Shown piece after piece: positions 18,791 to 21,022 of a stretch of DNA of 21,022 nt (position 1 is its first letter; the number at the start of each line of letters is the position of its first letter). The DNA is from JANWZL01 sp037445185. GTDB lineage: Bacteria; Pseudomonadota; Gammaproteobacteria; Burkholderiales; Thiobacillaceae. The translations under genes and the position numbers were made by a program. The stretch covers positions 1-21,022 of the forward strand of contig JBBIKZ010000034.1 in NCBI GenBank assembly GCA_037445185.1. Reading direction: 5' to 3'. Below the pieces are notes generated by a model, which saw only the letters and a list, made by a program, of their open reading frames with translations, did no database searches and was not told the origin of the DNA.

Positions 18791-20302
18791 ATGTCACCGA
18801 CCGCCAGCCCCTTCGACAACAGCTACGCCCGCGAGCTGCCGGGCTTCTATGTCGCCTGCCAGCCGGTGCCCGCCCCGTCGCCCGTGCTGCTGTTCTTCAA
18901 CCGCGGCCTGGCGGAGGAGCTGGATCTGCTGGCGCGGCTGGGTCTCGACGGCCTGGACACGGCAGGCCTGGCGGCGCTGTTCTCCGGCAATCGGCTCCCC
19001 GAGGGGGCGGAGCCCATCGCCCAGGCCTACGCCGGGCACCAGTTCGGCCAGTTCAATCCGCAACTGGGCGACGGCCGGGCGCTCCTCATCGGCGAGGTCA
19101 TCGACCGGCGCGGCCGTCGCCGCGACATCGCCTTCAAGGGCTCCGGGCGCACGCCCTTCTCGCGCCGCGGCGACGGCAAGGCGGCGGTGGGGCCCATGCT
19201 GCGCGAGGTGTTGATCGGCGAGGCCATGCACGCCTTCGACATCCCCACCACCCGGGCGCTGGCGGTGGTGGCCACCGGCGAGCCGGTCTACCGGGAACGG
19301 GTCCTGCCCGGCGCCATCCTCACGCGGGTGGCCGCCAGCCACATCCGTGTCGGCACCTTCCAGTACTTCTGGGCGCATGGCACACCGGAGCAGGTGCGCA
19401 GGCTGGCCGACTACGCCATCGCCCGCCACTATCCGGAGTTGCTCGAGGCCGAGGACCGTTATCTGCGTTTCCTCGCCGCCGTGGCCGAGCGCCAGGCGGC
19501 GCTGGTGGCGCAGTGGATGCACCTGGGCTTCATCCACGGCGTCATGAACACCGACAACATGAGCATCCCCGGCGAGACCATAGACTTCGGACCCTGCGCC
19601 TTCATGGAGGCCTACGACCCGGGCGCCGTGTTCAGCTCCATCGACGAGATGGGCCGCTACGCCTATGCCGAGCAGCCGCGCATCGCCCGCTGGAACCTGG
19701 CGCGGCTCGCCGAGACCCTGCTGCCGCTCATCAGCGACGACGAAGGCCACGCCGTCGCGCTCGCCACCGAGGTGATCGACGCCTTCGTCGCCCGCTACCA
19801 GCAGGCCTGGCTCGAGGGACTGCGCGCCAAGCTGGGGCTGGCCGGCCAGGTGGCGCACGGCGACAGCGCGGACACCGCCCTGGGCGAGTCCTGGCTGGAT
19901 CTGCTCGCTGCGCAGCAGGTGGATCACACCCTGGCCTGGCGCTATCTGGCCGACGCGGCGGAGGGGGATGAGACGCGCCTGCGCGCCCTGTTTCCCGGCC
20001 AGCCGGGGCTGGAGCGCTGGCTTGTGCGCTGGCGCGAACGCTGCGCGGCCGAGGATGCCGGGCCGCAGGCCGCCGCCGAACGCGCCCAGCGCATGCGCCG
20101 CGTCAACCCTTGGATCATCCCGCGCAACCACCGCGTCGAGGAGGCGCTCACCGCCGCCTCCGACGCCGGCGACCTCAAGCCCTTCGAACGCCTGCTCGAC
20201 GCCCTGCAACGCCCCTATGACGAAGACCCCGCCCTCGCCTACTACGCCGAGCCGGCGCCGCGCGAGTTCATGGCGGCATATCGCACCTTCTGCGGCACCT
20301 GA
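18791..20302 (+). CDS. selO: Protein adenylyltransferase SelO (YdiU family)
   Basis: Pseudokinase-fold enzyme that transfers AMP from ATP to Ser, Thr or Tyr of target proteins and is linked to oxidative-stress and redox control. The 503 residues show FDNSYARELPGFY (8-20), QAYAGHQFGQFNPQLGDGRA (78-97), the ATP-binding DIAFKGSGRTPFSRRGDGKA (112-131, Lys116), LREVLIGEAM (137-146, Glu139), TRALAVVATGEPVYRE, the catalytic loop HGVMNTDNMSI (249-259, Asp255 and Asn256), and the metal-binding IDFGPCAF (264-271, Asp265). These correspond to the Lys, Glu, Asp, Asn and Asp required in characterised SelO. It ends FCGT, a C-terminal Cys in the region where some relatives carry Cys or selenocysteine. ATG 18791 gives the family N-terminus. 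It lies alone between two non-coding stretches. Confidence 0.95.
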   Translation: MSPTASPFDNSYARELPGFYVACQPVPAPSPVLLFFNRGLAEELDLLARLGLDGLDTAGLAALFSGNRLPEGAEPIAQAYAGHQFGQFNPQLGDGRALLIGEVIDRRGRRRDIAFKGSGRTPFSRRGDGKAAVGPMLREVLIGEAMHAFDIPTTRALAVVATGEPVYRERVLPGAILTRVAASHIRVGTFQYFWAHGTPEQVRRLADYAIARHYPELLEAEDRYLRFLAAVAERQAALVAQWMHLGFIHGVMNTDNMSIPGETIDFGPCAFMEAYDPGAVFSSIDEMGRYAYAEQPRIARWNLARLAETLLPLISDDEGHAVALATEVIDAFVARYQQAWLEGLRAKLGLAGQVAHGDSADTALGESWLDLLAAQQVDHTLAWRYLADAAEGDETRLRALFPGQPGLERWLVRWRERCAAEDAGPQAAAERAQRMRRVNPWIIPRNHRVEEALTAASDAGDLKPFERLLDALQRPYDEDPALAYYAEPAPREFMAAYRTFCGT

Positions 20303-20433
20303 GCCCAAGCACGCCGCATCTCGACCGAGCTGCCACACGGTTGTGCAGGTCACCGCCAGCGCGCAGTGGCAGTCAGCAAGGGCTGTGGCGCGTTCCGATC
20401 GCTGATGCGAACAGGGTGGCCATCTCGCACGCT
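20303..20433. other. Spacer between selO and the restriction-gene remnant
   Basis: 131 bases between convergent features, without a supported gene. A hairpin of seven pairs with one bulged C (CTGCCACA 20330-20337, loop CGGT, TGTGCAG 20342-20348) follows selO by about 28 bases. No T-run follows it. Confidence 0.4.
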
Positions 20434-21014
20434 TCAGCTCACCTCGAAACGCATGAAATCGGTGAGGCGTTTGGATTCGTCGATTTGGTCGTGCGGCACG
20501 AGCAGGTACTTCCAGGGCTTGGCGCCGACGCTCGCCGCGTAATCGGCGGCGTACTTGCACCAGCGCGAGGCGGCGGCGGCCTTGGCCTGCATCTCCTGCG
20601 TGCTGATGTCGGCGCGTGCCTTGGTCTCCACCATGAGGAGGGTGGCGTCCGTCTCGACCACGAAATCGGGGACGTATTCCGGCTGCTCGGCGCCGAGCTT
20701 GTAGTAAATCTGGACTGCCCCTTCGCGGGCTTGAACCACTTCAGGGCATCGCGCTCCAGGATGAGCGCAAAACGCCGCTCGGTATCCGAGTCGAACTTCT
20801 GCAGGGGGTACAGGCAGCGCGTGAAGCCGCCGATGAGCATCTGTTCGATACGGCTGGAATCGGGCACGGTTTCCCGGACGTCGTGAGCCGTCTGGCCTGC
20901 CGTGGCGGTGTAGTGGCAGGGCTTCAGTTCGGTAAAACCGCGGCTGACCCGCCCGCCATTCTTTTGGACACGCAATTGGGGTAAATAGACCCTGAATCCG
21001 TGTTTATTTGCCAT
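20434..21014 (-). pseudogene. Frameshifted C-terminal remnant of a type III restriction enzyme Res subunit
   Basis: Intact Res subunits are DEAD-box-type helicase/nuclease proteins of roughly 900 residues that cut DNA in type III restriction systems; only the C-terminal part (about 190 residues) is here. The first frame (from ATG 21014) gives VSRGFTELKPCHYTATAGQ, RIEQMLIGGFTRCLYPLQKF, then LERDALKWFKPAKGQ. The similarity continues in another frame from about 20714: QIYYKLGAEQPEYVPDFVVE, then LLMVETKARADI and KPWKYLLVPHDQI to the stop. One missing base (an A between 20714 and 20715, plus strand) would rejoin the frames as ...KGQFQIYYK.... The second segment contains a PD-(D/E)xK nuclease pattern (PDFVVE, ETK). 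Upstream of ATG 21014 an in-frame TGA (21018-21020) closes the frame, and the first 22 residues do not resemble Res. The gene is thus truncated and frameshifted; a sequencing error could explain the frameshift but not the truncation. Confidence 0.82.
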
Positions 21015-21022
21015 AAATCAAA

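Noticed and set aside
18574..18819. 81-residue minus-strand ORF in the thiC–selO spacer
   Set aside because: Pro/Arg-rich, no Shine-Dalgarno, overlaps the selO start, and resembles translated intergenic DNA rather than a protein.
18794..20560. 588-residue minus-strand ORF opposite selO
   Set aside because: Shadow of selO, whose active-site residues are all in the plus frame; no domain in the antisense product.

Overview
The window is GC-rich proteobacterial chromosome, densely packed with mostly housekeeping genes. The lineage is inferred from gene content only. The block thiC / pcm-like – rhodanese – tolC-like – waaA, and a WaaA whose C-terminal motif reads GGQNLIEA, recall Betaproteobacteria, possibly a chemolithotroph-type lineage. 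A gammaproteobacterium cannot be excluded. No tRNA, rRNA, CRISPR array or intact mobile element is visible.

Layout. (1) 149-5761, minus strand: a glycogen / alpha-glucan operon in the order glgC, glgX, malQ. It makes ADP-glucose, debranches glycogen and rearranges maltodextrins. glgA, glgB and glgP are not in the window. (2) 5917-7085: a small plus-strand helical protein of unknown function with an unusually strong ribosome binding site, convergent with an MscS-type mechanosensitive channel. (3) 7214-9266, plus strand: a YbiT-type ABC-F ATPase whose end overlaps the likely start of an uncharacterised lipoprotein. (4) 9297-11458: a MidA-family methyltransferase (minus) divergent from a thioredoxin-reductase-like flavoprotein without the redox CxxC (plus). 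(5) 11460-13836: a nucleotide-sugar epimerase (minus, UDP-glucuronate 4-epimerase type) and the Kdo transferase waaA (plus), divergent around a perfect 10-bp inverted repeat. Both point to envelope polysaccharide or LPS synthesis. (6) 13833-16177, minus strand: an isoaspartate methyltransferase-like protein, a single-domain rhodanese and a TolC-family outer-membrane factor, probably one operon. (7) 16314-18355, plus strand: a TPP riboswitch and thiC. (8) 18356-18790: about 435 bases without a supported gene, holding a terminator-like hairpin and a short palindrome. (9) 18791-20302: selO. (10) 20434 to the right edge, minus strand: a frameshifted C-terminal remnant of a type III restriction (Res) subunit, next to an AT-richer patch that looks like a junction with foreign DNA.

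I did not find a convincing new biological system. The items most worth a second look are the Pcm-like protein lacking the canonical active-site stretch, the degraded restriction gene and its junction, the symmetric divergent promoter/operator of the epimerase and waaA, and the possible expression platform of the thiC riboswitch. Three pairs of neighbouring genes overlap by one to four bases at their ends.
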